Program-made: the position numbers and the translations under genes
Notes under the pieces: model-generated
Seen by the model: the letters and a program-made list of their open reading frames with translations, nothing else
Told to the model about the DNA's origin: nothing
Database searches by the model: none
In this document: positions 18,172-25,895 of the stretch, piece after piece
How positions within the stretch are numbered: position 1 is the stretch's first letter
Layout of the letters: every line of letters starts with the position of its first letter
Assembly: GCF_000153205.1 (NCBI RefSeq)
Contig: NZ_CH672427.1
Span: forward strand, 2,086,541-2,150,540
DNA length: 64,000 bases
Source of the DNA: Nitrococcus mobilis Nb-231
Lineage (GTDB): Bacteria; Pseudomonadota; Gammaproteobacteria; Nitrococcales; Nitrococcaceae
Direction of reading: 5' to 3'

Positions 18172-18211
18172 AAATAGGCGGGGGGTTGTCGCAGGAAACC
18201 CCCGCCTATTT
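18172..18211 (-). terminator. Strong intercistronic hairpin between the two leader-peptide genes
   Basis: AAATAGGCGGGGG pairs with CCCCCGCCTATTT around a loop of about 10 nt. On the minus strand the stem is followed by TTTT, the layout of a leaky intrinsic terminator. It lies between peptide A and peptide B. It would make peptide A mRNA more abundant or stable than the downstream transport genes, as is common in bacteriocin operons. Confidence 0.75.
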
Positions 18212-18223
18212 AGGGCCGGACGC

Positions 18224-18475
18224 TCAGGCGCGCTGGCCTTGACCAATGATTCCGCTTACACCGAATGGCTTCAAATCGCCAAACCCCACCACCGTATTGT
18301 TGATGACGGCGACCTGAATCTGCGGAGTGATCGTTTGATTCAGAACAATAGGAGACGGGAAAGGCTTCAAATACCCACCACCCCAACCGCCATTCACTCC
18401 ACCCTTTACTCGCCGGCTCGCCTGCCGGTCCAACGCTTTAGCCACGCTCAGGTCACGAATCATAATGTTCGCCAT
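18224..18475 (-). CDS. Double-glycine leader peptide A (putative secreted peptide), first gene of the export operon
   Basis: 83 residues from the ATG at 18475, chosen over a GTG three codons upstream because AAGGAG lies 8 nt before it and because it gives a 26-residue leader. That leader follows I6-x-D8-L9-x5-L15-D16-R17-Q18-A19-x3-V23-x-G25-G26, the same positions as the peptides at 17841 and 1576. The 57-residue core starts VNGGWGGG and contains QIQVAVINNTVVGFGD, shared with peptide B. There is no Cys, so no disulfide or thioether cross-link is possible. A sigma-54-like promoter lies 77-92 bp upstream and a strong hairpin just downstream. Confidence 0.8.
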   Translation of the reverse strand: MANIMIRDLSVAKALDRQASRRVKGGVNGGWGGGYLKPFPSPIVLNQTITPQIQVAVINNTVVGFGDLKPFGVSGIIGQGQRA

Positions 18476-18551
18476 ATCTTGCACTCCTTCCTAACTGTCG
18501 ATTGCAGAGATTTTCATTCCGAGAGCACAATGCCCTCGTTGCCTAACGTAA

Positions 18552-18567
18552 TGCAAATTGCATGCCG
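18552..18567 (-). promoter_or_regulatory. Candidate sigma-54 (-24/-12) promoter of the peptide-export operon
   Basis: On the minus strand the sequence is CGGCATGCAATTTGCA. The GG and GC are exactly 10 nt apart and the -12 element TTGCA is perfect (consensus TGGCAC-N5-TTGCA; two mismatches in the -24 box). Transcription would start near 18541, giving a leader of about 65 nt before peptide A. The operon encodes a sigma-54 activator. The rest of the 18485-18885 intergenic stretch is AT-rich and must also hold the promoter of the divergent minD-like gene, which I cannot place. Confidence 0.6.
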
Positions 18568-18885
18568 TAAATTGCAAAAGGTGAAAATTAAAAGTACCTA
18601 TATGATTTTCAATAATTTAATTATAGGACGGAGATTACGATGAGCCACCAGGATGCGCCCCGGCCAATCAGAAAACGTTTTTTATTAGCAAACCTTTTCT
18701 ATTGAAAGAGTTGTCCGGGTAAACAATCGAACATAACCCTGTGAGCCTCCCGGCCAGATCACCGCCCGAAGCTCACCCATACAACCGGTCGGATGGCCCT
18801 AGGATCGATACAGAATCTAGAATTAAGGTAGAGCAGCATCGCAAGACCCTGGTGGGCTCTAGCGGATGCAACAATCACAAGGGGC

Positions 18886-19665
18886 ATGACGATGGCGCAA
18901 ATCGTATCGGTACACTCCTACCGAGGCGGAACCGGCAAGAGCAACATCACAGCAAACCTCGCCTTCCTGCTGGCAAAGCGAGGACAGCGCATTGCCGTGC
19001 TGGATACGGACATCCAATCGCCCGGGGTTCACCTGATCTTCGGTATCGAGCCCGAGCGCATGGTCTACACTCTCTCCGATTTCGTATTCGGCAAATGCGA
19101 GCTGGCTGAAACGGTCTACGATATCGATCACAACTGCGGCTTGGCTGATTCAGCCGGCAAGCTCTATTTGTTACCCTCCAGCCTGGCGGTGGACGACATA
19201 TCCCGCGTGGTTGGCGAAGGCTATGATGTCCACTGCTTTAGTAGAGAGTTCAAGCAGCTCATCGCCGAGTTACAACTCGATTTCCTGTTTCTGGACACGC
19301 ATCCGGGACTCAACCGGGAAACCCTGCTCACCGCCGCCATCTCCGATCAATTGCTGATCCTCCTGCGGCCGGACAAACAGGATTACCATGGAACAGCGGT
19401 CCTACTGGAGGTGGCAAGCCGCTTGCAAGTGCCTAACATTTATCTGGTGGTCAACAAAGTAGCCGAACGCGTTGATTCGGAGACGATGCGCAACCAGATT
19501 CGTTCAGCCTATGGCTATGAGGTGATCGGTATTCTGCCTTTGGACGCAACGATGGCCATACTCGGCAGCCGGGAGCTGTTCGTCGGATGCCAGCCACAGC
19601 ATCCGTTGACCAAAGAACTGATCGCCATCGCCGCACGTCTTATGACCGACGGAAATGCATGCTAA
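18886..19665 (+). CDS. MinD/ParA-family ATPase
   Basis: 259 residues. The deviant Walker A is YRGGTGKSN; the usual first lysine of KGGxGK is Arg here. Switch region DTDIQSPGVH and Walker B FLFLDTHPG follow, then LVVNKVAERV as the base-binding loop. The C-terminus lacks a clear amphipathic membrane helix of MinD type. Such ATPases position or regulate membrane machines (divisome, flagella, pili). It is divergent from the peptide operon and overlaps the patatin gene, which suggests a spatial or assembly role for the export system. That role is inference. The ATG at 18892 is an alternative start. Confidence 0.88.
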   Translation: MTMAQIVSVHSYRGGTGKSNITANLAFLLAKRGQRIAVLDTDIQSPGVHLIFGIEPERMVYTLSDFVFGKCELAETVYDIDHNCGLADSAGKLYLLPSSLAVDDISRVVGEGYDVHCFSREFKQLIAELQLDFLFLDTHPGLNRETLLTAAISDQLLILLRPDKQDYHGTAVLLEVASRLQVPNIYLVVNKVAERVDSETMRNQIRSAYGYEVIGILPLDATMAILGSRELFVGCQPQHPLTKELIAIAARLMTDGNAC

Positions 19666-20705
19666 CCATAGGAAGCCGCAAACGCTCGGGCCGAATCCGG
19701 TGGCCATCCCGCGGCCGGAACATGGCCGCAACGAATAGCCTCGATCGTCAAAAAACGATCGAATCGCAACTGGAAGCGGAGGACTACAGCACGCTGCACC
19801 GCCTGGCAACGGCCGGCGAACATCGCCTGGTCGTCTCGCTCGGTGGTGGCTCCACCGCGGGATTGTGCGGCAATATCGCCCTCATCCACCTGCTTGAAGA
19901 GCTGGAACTTAAGCAGCATATTAGCGAGCTTTGGGGAACCAGCGCCGGTGCAATCGTCGGAGGAAGCTGGACCACCGGCACCACCGCCGCCGAGATGCTC
20001 GCCACAATCCGTAATCTCGACTCTAAAGATACGGTCGATCTATGCCACGTGGCCATCCTGCGCTCCTTGCTGCTACGCCCGTTCGGGCGATTCCTACCCG
20101 ATGGCCTCATCCAAGGCCGACGGCTTGCTTTGTTGATCGATGCAGGCCTGAAGGTCAAAGACTTTCAAAGCTGTACCATCCCGTTTCGCTGCATCGCCTG
20201 TAGCGACGACGGCCGCAATCGCCGCAAGGTCTTCCGCAAGGGACTGCTGTTACCCGCTATCCTCTCCAGTATGAGCCTGCCCGGCATTCTGGCCCCGCGG
20301 CCTGCCCTCGAAGGCGAGGAATGTGGTTACTACGACGGCGGATTAGTAGAGAAGACCCCATTGATCTCGCCGATCGCCGAGCACCTGCGCAGCGGGGACA
20401 AGCGCAAGCTCTTGCTGATCGCCACCCATTTCAGCGGCGATGAGCGCCGCAAACCCGCACACGGCTTCATCCACCGCTTCGTGCAGAGCATCTACGCACT
20501 CGAGGAGGCACTATGGGGGTATCAGCTCAAGGAAGCGCGGCAGCGCTACCGGGATAAGGTTACCCTCTTGCTCTTGAACCCTCATATCGTCGAACCAACG
20601 CTGTTTGACTTCAGCCACGTTACCGAGCACTACCTGCGGGCACGCGAGAATTTCAAGCACAAACTGCGCAACGGCTCGCTCGCCTTGACTTTCGGCGCCG
20701 ACTAG
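19659..20705 (+). CDS. Patatin-like phospholipase
   Basis: 348 residues if started at the ATG that overlaps the minD-like stop; an ATG at 19722 (327 residues) is an alternative. The patatin catalytic dyad is clear: oxyanion loop GGGSTAG, nucleophile GTSAG, and DGG in YYDGGLVEKTP. Patatins are serine acyl hydrolases acting on membrane lipids. No signal peptide is seen, so it should be cytoplasmic or membrane-associated. Translational coupling to the MinD-like ATPase suggests they act together. The stop codon overlaps, on the opposite strand, that of the FHA gene by 4 bp, so the two genes converge with no terminator between them. Confidence 0.9.
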   Translation: MLTIGSRKRSGRIRWPSRGRNMAATNSLDRQKTIESQLEAEDYSTLHRLATAGEHRLVVSLGGGSTAGLCGNIALIHLLEELELKQHISELWGTSAGAIVGGSWTTGTTAAEMLATIRNLDSKDTVDLCHVAILRSLLLRPFGRFLPDGLIQGRRLALLIDAGLKVKDFQSCTIPFRCIACSDDGRNRRKVFRKGLLLPAILSSMSLPGILAPRPALEGEECGYYDGGLVEKTPLISPIAEHLRSGDKRKLLLIATHFSGDERRKPAHGFIHRFVQSIYALEEALWGYQLKEARQRYRDKVTLLLLNPHIVEPTLFDFSHVTEHYLRARENFKHKLRNGSLALTFGAD

Positions 20706-21226
20706 CGTGTTGTCGTCTTATCCGCCTCGACGAGACGGCGCTGGGTACCGCCGTCAGAACCGAGAACGCGAATCAGCAGGTCATCGACCTCCTGTTTGAC
20801 CTTGCCTCGATCAATACTGATCTCAAACAAGCCTTGCGAATTGAACAAACGCTGGGGACAATGAAACAAGAGCAGTTGCTCTCCCAAAGCGAGGCTATCA
20901 CCGTGGCTCAGACACCACTCCCGGCCGGCCGGAATCTTCTGTCCATTGACATAAACGCCGTTGCGAGAGCCGCTATCCACAATGGAATAGCGATCTTCCT
21001 CACAAGCAACGTAGGCGTGCTCACGGCTTACGGTAGCCGAAGCCAAGATAAGATGATTCGTATCACGGCGCCCGATAGTGATGCGCGGGCGGTTTAGCTC
21101 AACTTTTTGACCGACGCCGCGGCCGTGGATCACTATCAGCTGCGCCGTATTTGCAGCCACGCCATCATCTCGCAGCAAAGCACACACATTGAACACCTGG
21201 GTCGAGGTGTCGTTCTCCTCCGTCAT
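20702..21226 (-). CDS. FHA-domain protein
   Basis: 174 residues with one FHA domain at about residues 45-125: ITIGRRDTNHLIL, then SATVSREHA, then IVDSGSRNGVYVNG. The conserved Arg, Ser, His and Asn-Gly of the phosphothreonine pocket are all present. There is no membrane segment; the C-terminal 45 residues are charged and helical. Together with the twin-FHA membrane protein of the export operon it points to phosphothreonine signalling. No Ser/Thr kinase of Hanks type was seen in the window (PrkA at 55.7 kb belongs to a different family). Convergent with the patatin gene. Confidence 0.87.
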   Translation of the reverse strand: MTEENDTSTQVFNVCALLRDDGVAANTAQLIVIHGRGVGQKVELNRPRITIGRRDTNHLILASATVSREHAYVACEEDRYSIVDSGSRNGVYVNGQKIPAGREWCLSHGDSLALGEQLLLFHCPQRLFNSQGLFEISIDRGKVKQEVDDLLIRVLGSDGGTQRRLVEADKTTTR

Positions 21227-21404
21227 TTTTCACTTCCAAATGGTTGCGGCAGGTACACAAGAAAGTATACGGTACGCGCTTCACACCATTCCCACCCGAT
21301 CGTCTCAGCCTGAGTTACGCACCACCGCACCAAGGTGGCGCAAGCGGCCCGCCCCATGCGGGGTGCGATCGGGAAACGCTGGACTTTATTCGGCGCAACA
21401 TCGG

Positions 21405-21998
21405 TTAGCCGATCTCGTGCTGCATTTCCGCAAGCGAATGCGCCGGCGGGATGTCGGCGTTAATATTCTCGCCTAGCTGGCGCCTGATTTGGCTAGTCGA
21501 GAACAAGCCTCGCACCCGCTGAGCCTTGGTGGCCTCATCGACCTCCAAGACGAGCACATGCTGGCGTTCGAGCGCCCGCAATGTCTCGACGATATGGCCT
21601 ACCAAGGCATTGCGAACGCTGATTATATTAAGAGCGACGATTTCCGGTTGCGGCGTCATTATGGCTTCCACGCGAATCGCAGCATGCGGGATTCGGGTTT
21701 CCTGAACCAGCTTAACGGGCCGCTCGCCCTGAATGTCTCTAGCGGTAATGACGCCGATGATCCGCTCGTGCTCGTCGATGACCAGCAGCAGGCGTACACC
21801 GACCCGCTTCATCCTCTCTAAAGCCGTATCGATCGAGACCTCCGGGGGGACGGTTATTGGCCTCACACGGCGGAAATCCGTCATGACCTCCACGGCCGGG
21901 CTATCCCAGTGCACGATTTCGGGAGGTTCGGCCGGGCGCTCAAAAGTTATTTCCGGCTGCAAGTGGATATGGGAGAGAACAGCAAACTCATGCTTCAT
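21405..21998 (-). CDS. CBS-domain pair protein
   Basis: 197 residues with GGAG six bases before the ATG. Two CBS motifs are visible: VMTDFRRVRPITVPPEVSI with LLLVIDEHERIIGVIT, and a second, VEAIMTPQPEIVAL with HVLVLEVDEATKAQRVRGLFS. CBS pairs bind adenosine nucleotides and report energy or second-messenger state. There is no enzymatic domain. The gene is 178 bp upstream of the FHA gene on the same strand. With the cNMP domains of the exporter, this is a second nucleotide-binding module in the island; a functional link is inference. Confidence 0.85.
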   Translation of the reverse strand: MKHEFAVLSHIHLQPEITFERPAEPPEIVHWDSPAVEVMTDFRRVRPITVPPEVSIDTALERMKRVGVRLLLVIDEHERIIGVITARDIQGERPVKLVQETRIPHAAIRVEAIMTPQPEIVALNIISVRNALVGHIVETLRALERQHVLVLEVDEATKAQRVRGLFSTSQIRRQLGENINADIPPAHSLAEMQHEIG

Positions 21999-22422
21999 CG
22001 CTGGCTCCTTTACCTACGTCCCGCTTACGGTACCGGCCTGGAGATATTCACCCCGGAAAGCCTTCTCTCGGACCGAGCGGTGAGCCGCCGAATCCAAGGA
22101 CTGGAGCCGTGCGCCGTAAATGCGCGGCGAACAAGTTTGCACACTCGCGCTGTCTCGCCTCACCCAAACGCCCACGGCCATCGGTACCTTCCGCAATATA
22201 CCTATTGGTGCGTCATAGCGCAGCACAGTCCCTGATAAGCAGTATAGATGATTGTCTTCCCGTCTCAGGTCGGGCGGCAGGTCATGGCGGCGGTCCTAAC
22301 CACGAGGACCGCGCCTGCCTACCCCCAGGCCAGTTCTTCCGGTGGTTCGACCCCGCACCACCTGAAAATGCCAAGCCAGCGACTGAGAAAGCGACAAGAT
22401 AGGATTAATGGTTCGGCTAAAA

Positions 22423-22686
22423 TTATATGTATTTCCCAATTAAAAACTTTCCGACCCCATATACGATCAATCCTGATAAAATCATTACCATGCCTATGGG
22501 AGGCTTAAAAAAGAAAAGCGCCAATGCACCGGTCGATGCCATGAAAAGACCGGCAGACTCCCATTTGGGTCCCTCATGTTGACTTGCCGTAGGATTCCCC
22601 TTGGCAAGGACCGCCTTGCAATATGAACACACGGAGTTTTTATCCGAGACATATTTGGCACACTCACTACATTTAATTAAAGCCAT
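22423..22686 (-). CDS. Small zinc-ribbon membrane protein
   Basis: 87 residues. The N-terminus has a rubredoxin-like knuckle pair, CSEC and CSYC, 11 residues apart, expected to bind zinc. Two hydrophobic segments follow (ESAGLFMASTGALALFFF and IGMVMILSGLIVYGVG), so it should be an inner-membrane protein with a cytoplasmic zinc ribbon. The gene is richer in A and T than its neighbours. It is similar in layout to zinc-ribbon proteins of unknown function. No operon partner is evident; the 186 bp between it and the CBS gene's upstream region show nothing recognisable. Confidence 0.72.
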   Translation of the reverse strand: MALIKCSECAKYVSDKNSVCSYCKAVLAKGNPTASQHEGPKWESAGLFMASTGALALFFFKPPIGMVMILSGLIVYGVGKFLIGKYI

Positions 22687-22961
22687 TTCGTGAACCTGCC
22701 GCGTAGAAGGAAAGCTCAGTGAGAGATTAGCATAATGTCGCTACGGATTGGCCGAAACCGGGAGGGATTTCCGAGCAGGCGGTTAGCAATCCGACTACGC
22801 TATTGCCACCTCGGCGGGATAATCGGCGCACACCGGAGTCGATATGCAGTAGGAACCGCCCCGGCTAAAAGGGTAACAATCGCTCACCGAGTTGGCATGA
22901 TGTGCCTATTTAGCGGTAGGCTCGCGCAACACGCTGAGATCGCGACAAGGGAGGCTACCCA

Positions 22962-23225
22962 ATGCTTATCGACGTTGATGCCCTAGCCGATGAGGTGGCC
23001 GAGTTGTGCCGGCGCCTCGATGCCGCGGAATCCGGTCGGGAGGCTAGCGATTGCACCACCCTCACCGAGGACCGGCAACGACTCCGGGAGATCGGGGAGC
23101 TGGCCCATCAGCACGGCGGCACCGAGCTGATGGGCCAGCTAGTCTATGTAGCAAGCTGGAATTATCGCAACACCGTTGATACCACCGATGTGCATTGGCG
23201 GGGGATCGGCGGGGGGCAACAGTGA
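22962..23225 (+). CDS. Small hypothetical protein
   Basis: 87 residues with a good ribosome-binding site (GGGAGG) 10 bases before the ATG. The first half is an acidic helix (VDALADEVAELCRRLDAAE). The end (YVASWNYRNTVDTTDVHWRGIGGG) is not recognisable. The gene contains a perfect 14-bp inverted repeat (23098-23111 and 23127-23140, loop 15). A decayed reading frame follows directly, so this may be the intact front of a broken gene. No function can be assigned. Confidence 0.4.
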   Translation: MLIDVDALADEVAELCRRLDAAESGREASDCTTLTEDRQRLREIGELAHQHGGTELMGQLVYVASWNYRNTVDTTDVHWRGIGGGQQ

Positions 23226-23244
23226 CCCGCAGCGGCTCTCGACG

Positions 23245-23419
23245 CTGGTGGCTCGCGAGGACTTCGCTCGGCTTGCGACCGAGGTGATCCAGGTCGAGCT
23301 GAGACGGGGGCCTACAAGAAAATCCGTGCTGAAGCGCATGGATAGTGCAGTGCCTCGCCAGCAGTGAAGAGACCATTAAGGCCTGGATAATCGACTCGGT
23401 TCTCAAGGCAGCGCTATGA
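23245..23419 (+). pseudogene. Frameshifted remnant ahead of the methyltransferase
   Basis: Protein-like sequence is split over two frames: AREDFARLATEVIQVELRRG and SVLKRMDS in one, then SSEETIKAWIIDSVLKAAL in the next. It ends in a TGA that overlaps the methyltransferase ATG (ATGA). The coupling suggests a former gene in operon with it. The parent family is not recognised. Confidence 0.35.
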
Positions 23420-24120
23420 ACCAACCCGATGACAGGCTCGCGCTCGTGCAGCGGTTTTTTGCTGGCACTGGCCGAAGCTACGATTTTATGGTCAACCTCG
23501 CCACTTTTGGTATCGATCGGCGCTGGAAGCACCGGCTCGTAGCGCTTATGCCGCATAATCCCGAACGTATCCTAGATCTCGCCTGCGGCACAGGTATATC
23601 AACGCGGACCATCGCCAAACGTTATCCACGCTGCCATGTGGTTGGAGTGGAATTGCGACAAGAGTACCTGGATATTGCCCGTGAGAAAACCGAACGGCTC
23701 GGGATAAACAACATCGAATGGGTGTTGAGCCGCGCGGAGGACTATTACTCAAAAATGCCCTTTGACTGCGTGAGCTCTTCCTATCTCGCCAAATACGCCG
23801 AACTGAAGCGCCTCACTCATAACAGCAGGTCGATGCTCAAAGACGGCGGCTTATTATTAATGCATGATTTCACCTTTCCACCCAAACCTTACCTCGTCAT
23901 AATTTGGCGAATTTATTTTAAATTTTTACAGGTATTTGGCACGCCATTTTTCCCTGAATGGCGAGAAATATATTACGGGTTGCCGCAACTCATAGAGAAG
24001 TCTCGCTGGGTTTCCGAACTTAACGATCTGCTCAAGACGAACGGGTTTGATAGCATCTGCACAGAGCATCTAACGCTCTATGGCTCAGCAATCGTTACAG
24101 CCAGAAAGCTTCACCTTTAA
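23416..24120 (+). CDS. SAM-dependent methyltransferase of UbiE/MenG type
   Basis: 234 residues. The SAM-binding motif I is ILDLACGTGIST, followed by the acidic residue in VVGVELRQEYL. The start (RFFAGTGRSYDFMVNLATFGIDRRWKHRLV) has the layout of UbiE/COQ5 proteins, which methylate prenylated quinone rings. The family's motif with NxxR near the C-terminal half is not obvious, so the substrate may differ. It converges on a polyprenyl synthase gene and a UbiA-like gene, which supports a prenylated aromatic or lipid substrate. The A+T content rises toward the end of the gene. Confidence 0.78.
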   Translation: MNQPDDRLALVQRFFAGTGRSYDFMVNLATFGIDRRWKHRLVALMPHNPERILDLACGTGISTRTIAKRYPRCHVVGVELRQEYLDIAREKTERLGINNIEWVLSRAEDYYSKMPFDCVSSSYLAKYAELKRLTHNSRSMLKDGGLLLMHDFTFPPKPYLVIIWRIYFKFLQVFGTPFFPEWREIYYGLPQLIEKSRWVSELNDLLKTNGFDSICTEHLTLYGSAIVTARKLHL

Positions 24121-24140
24121 TTACAATGGTACAGCCAAAT

Positions 24141-25127
24141 TCAAGTCGATGGGTCTAGAGCAGAAAAACAAGACATCATTGCCACTATTTTAGCAGGTGC
24201 TTCCGCCAACATTTTACCATAAATGTTACTGGGGAATTGCCCAACATAGGATTCTGCTGATTTCACACGCGCATCAATTTCATGCTTCATATAGCCGATA
24301 AAATCCATTCCTATGTATTGGCACCAATCGTGTAGGCTATGTTGTGACTCAGCGAGATGGCAGGGAATGGTCAGTCCGGTTTTATAGCAAAAGAAGTTCA
24401 GTACAGGAAATAGAGCTGGCGATCTTTCGGTGTGTTCCTGTGGGGCCCCCCATACGCTAACAAACTCAACGAGGTCATCGGCGATCTGATAAGCTTCTCC
24501 GGTTCGAGCACCAAAGGCATAAGCATGGGCACATCGTTCCTCGGGAGCGCCTGCGGCAATGGCACCCAACTGACAGGCGGCCCCAAAGAGTGCTCCCGTC
24601 TTAAGATAGATAATGCGCTCGTAAATAGTTTGTTCGTTTAGGTCAAGCGCTCTACCCGCTGCGGGCTTTGCCAGCAAAAGGGGCTCCTGGTAAGCGCCGT
24701 TGGCCACCGTGGCAATGGCACGCGTTACCGCGATCCCGTCTGCATTACTCAGCTCCACCATCGACTGTATTGCCGTTGCAAACATCATGTCGCCCAGCAA
24801 CACGGCTCGTCGCGGCCCTTCAACTGTCCAGGTTGCGGGGCGCTTACGGCGGATCGTGTCATTATCTACGTAGTCATCGTGTATGAGCGAGGCCGCCTGA
24901 ATGCACTCGATGGCCACTGCCCTCGGCAACGCATCCGCGATCTGGCCCCCCAAAGCGTGGTTCACCAAGCAGACCAGGCAGCCGCGGATACGCTTGCCAT
25001 TGTTGATAATATACTGAACTGTTTTGATTTGCTGCGGTCCGAAAGCGGAAAAAAGCTTAGGTATTTGTCTTGTTAGCTCTTTGTCCAGCCGGGCTCGGAT
25101 GTCCACCCAATAGTCAATGAAATCCAT
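24141..25127 (-). CDS. Polyprenyl (trans-isoprenyl) diphosphate synthase family protein
   Basis: 328 residues with AAGGAG before the ATG. The first aspartate-rich motif is intact (LIHDDYVDND; DDxxD). The second reads YQIADDLVEF, with Glu where the usual DDxxD has its last Asp. GKRIRG near residue 48 is the conserved substrate-binding segment. The C-terminal 100 residues diverge from housekeeping IspA/IspB. It probably elongates isoprenyl diphosphates, chain length unknown. It is 19 bp downstream of the UbiA-like gene and likely co-transcribed with it, so the pair may make and transfer a prenyl chain. Confidence 0.85.
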   Translation of the reverse strand: MDFIDYWVDIRARLDKELTRQIPKLFSAFGPQQIKTVQYIINNGKRIRGCLVCLVNHALGGQIADALPRAVAIECIQAASLIHDDYVDNDTIRRKRPATWTVEGPRRAVLLGDMMFATAIQSMVELSNADGIAVTRAIATVANGAYQEPLLLAKPAAGRALDLNEQTIYERIIYLKTGALFGAACQLGAIAAGAPEERCAHAYAFGARTGEAYQIADDLVEFVSVWGAPQEHTERSPALFPVLNFFCYKTGLTIPCHLAESQHSLHDWCQYIGMDFIGYMKHEIDARVKSAESYVGQFPSNIYGKMLAEAPAKIVAMMSCFSALDPST

Positions 25128-25146
25128 GCCCAGACTCCTTATTCTT

Positions 25147-25884
25147 TTAAGACAAAACCCGCCAAACTATCAAGCCAAGGCCAAGCAGTATAACGCCCAG
25201 GCTAATGCTTTTTAATATTTGCTCTAGAATCTGTATTCGCGCCATATGGTCTTCGAACTCGTCTTCACAGTGAGCGCGCTTTAACACCTTGTAGGAGCGT
25301 GATGCCTTGATTTCTACCAGGCTAAAAAAACCCATCGAAGCGGCGATCGGCAGAATGGTCCAAGAAATCTGATTGGTTTGCAAAACATAACCAGCAAGCA
25401 CCGGCAGACTTCCCCAGGAGACGGCGAACCATCCGTCAGTATGAAATCGGCCATTGAACCACTCCAAATTATAGGCTAAGACAAAAAAACCCTCTGGAAT
25501 AGCGATCGCCCAAAGTAGCGGTGCATAAAAGAGCATATAGTAAATACCGATAGCGTACGCAACACTGAGTGCTAATATTGCCAGCGCGCAGAGCTGTACT
25601 GCGGTGAAGACTTCGCCCCAGGGCTTGACTTCCTTGCTGCCAAAGGCATCGAGAGCGTGAGCTCCAATCCCTAGCGCGAGAAAATAAATTACTAGAATGG
25701 CAATAGCACGATCCCCATGTATGACAGGGGCCAGCATTGAGCCAATCATCGTGTAAGAAAGCACCATACCCGTATAGGGTAAAAACAGCAGCCCGACCAG
25801 GACACGAAATTTTAGCGGGCCGAAGGCAGGCACAAACCACTCGTTGATACGATTACCTTTATTTACTTGCCCCATTCTGGCCAT
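25147..25884 (-). CDS. UbiA-superfamily-like membrane protein (putative prenyltransferase)
   Basis: 245 residues with six to eight hydrophobic segments. A cytoplasmic loop GIGAHALDAFGSKEV stands where UbiA enzymes carry NDxxDxxxD. A second loop, YNLEWFNGRFHTDGWF, stands in place of the second Asp-rich motif. Both are reduced, so catalysis is uncertain. UbiA enzymes transfer prenyl chains to aromatic or lipid acceptors in the membrane. GGAG lies nine bases before the first of two ATGs (25884 and 25875). The gene heads a two-gene unit with the polyprenyl synthase. The assignment rests on loop pattern and context. Confidence 0.6.
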   Translation of the reverse strand: MARMGQVNKGNRINEWFVPAFGPLKFRVLVGLLFLPYTGMVLSYTMIGSMLAPVIHGDRAIAILVIYFLALGIGAHALDAFGSKEVKPWGEVFTAVQLCALAILALSVAYAIGIYYMLFYAPLLWAIAIPEGFFVLAYNLEWFNGRFHTDGWFAVSWGSLPVLAGYVLQTNQISWTILPIAASMGFFSLVEIKASRSYKVLKRAHCEDEFEDHMARIQILEQILKSISLGVILLGLGLIVWRVLS

Positions 25885-25895
25885 TCTGGTTTACT

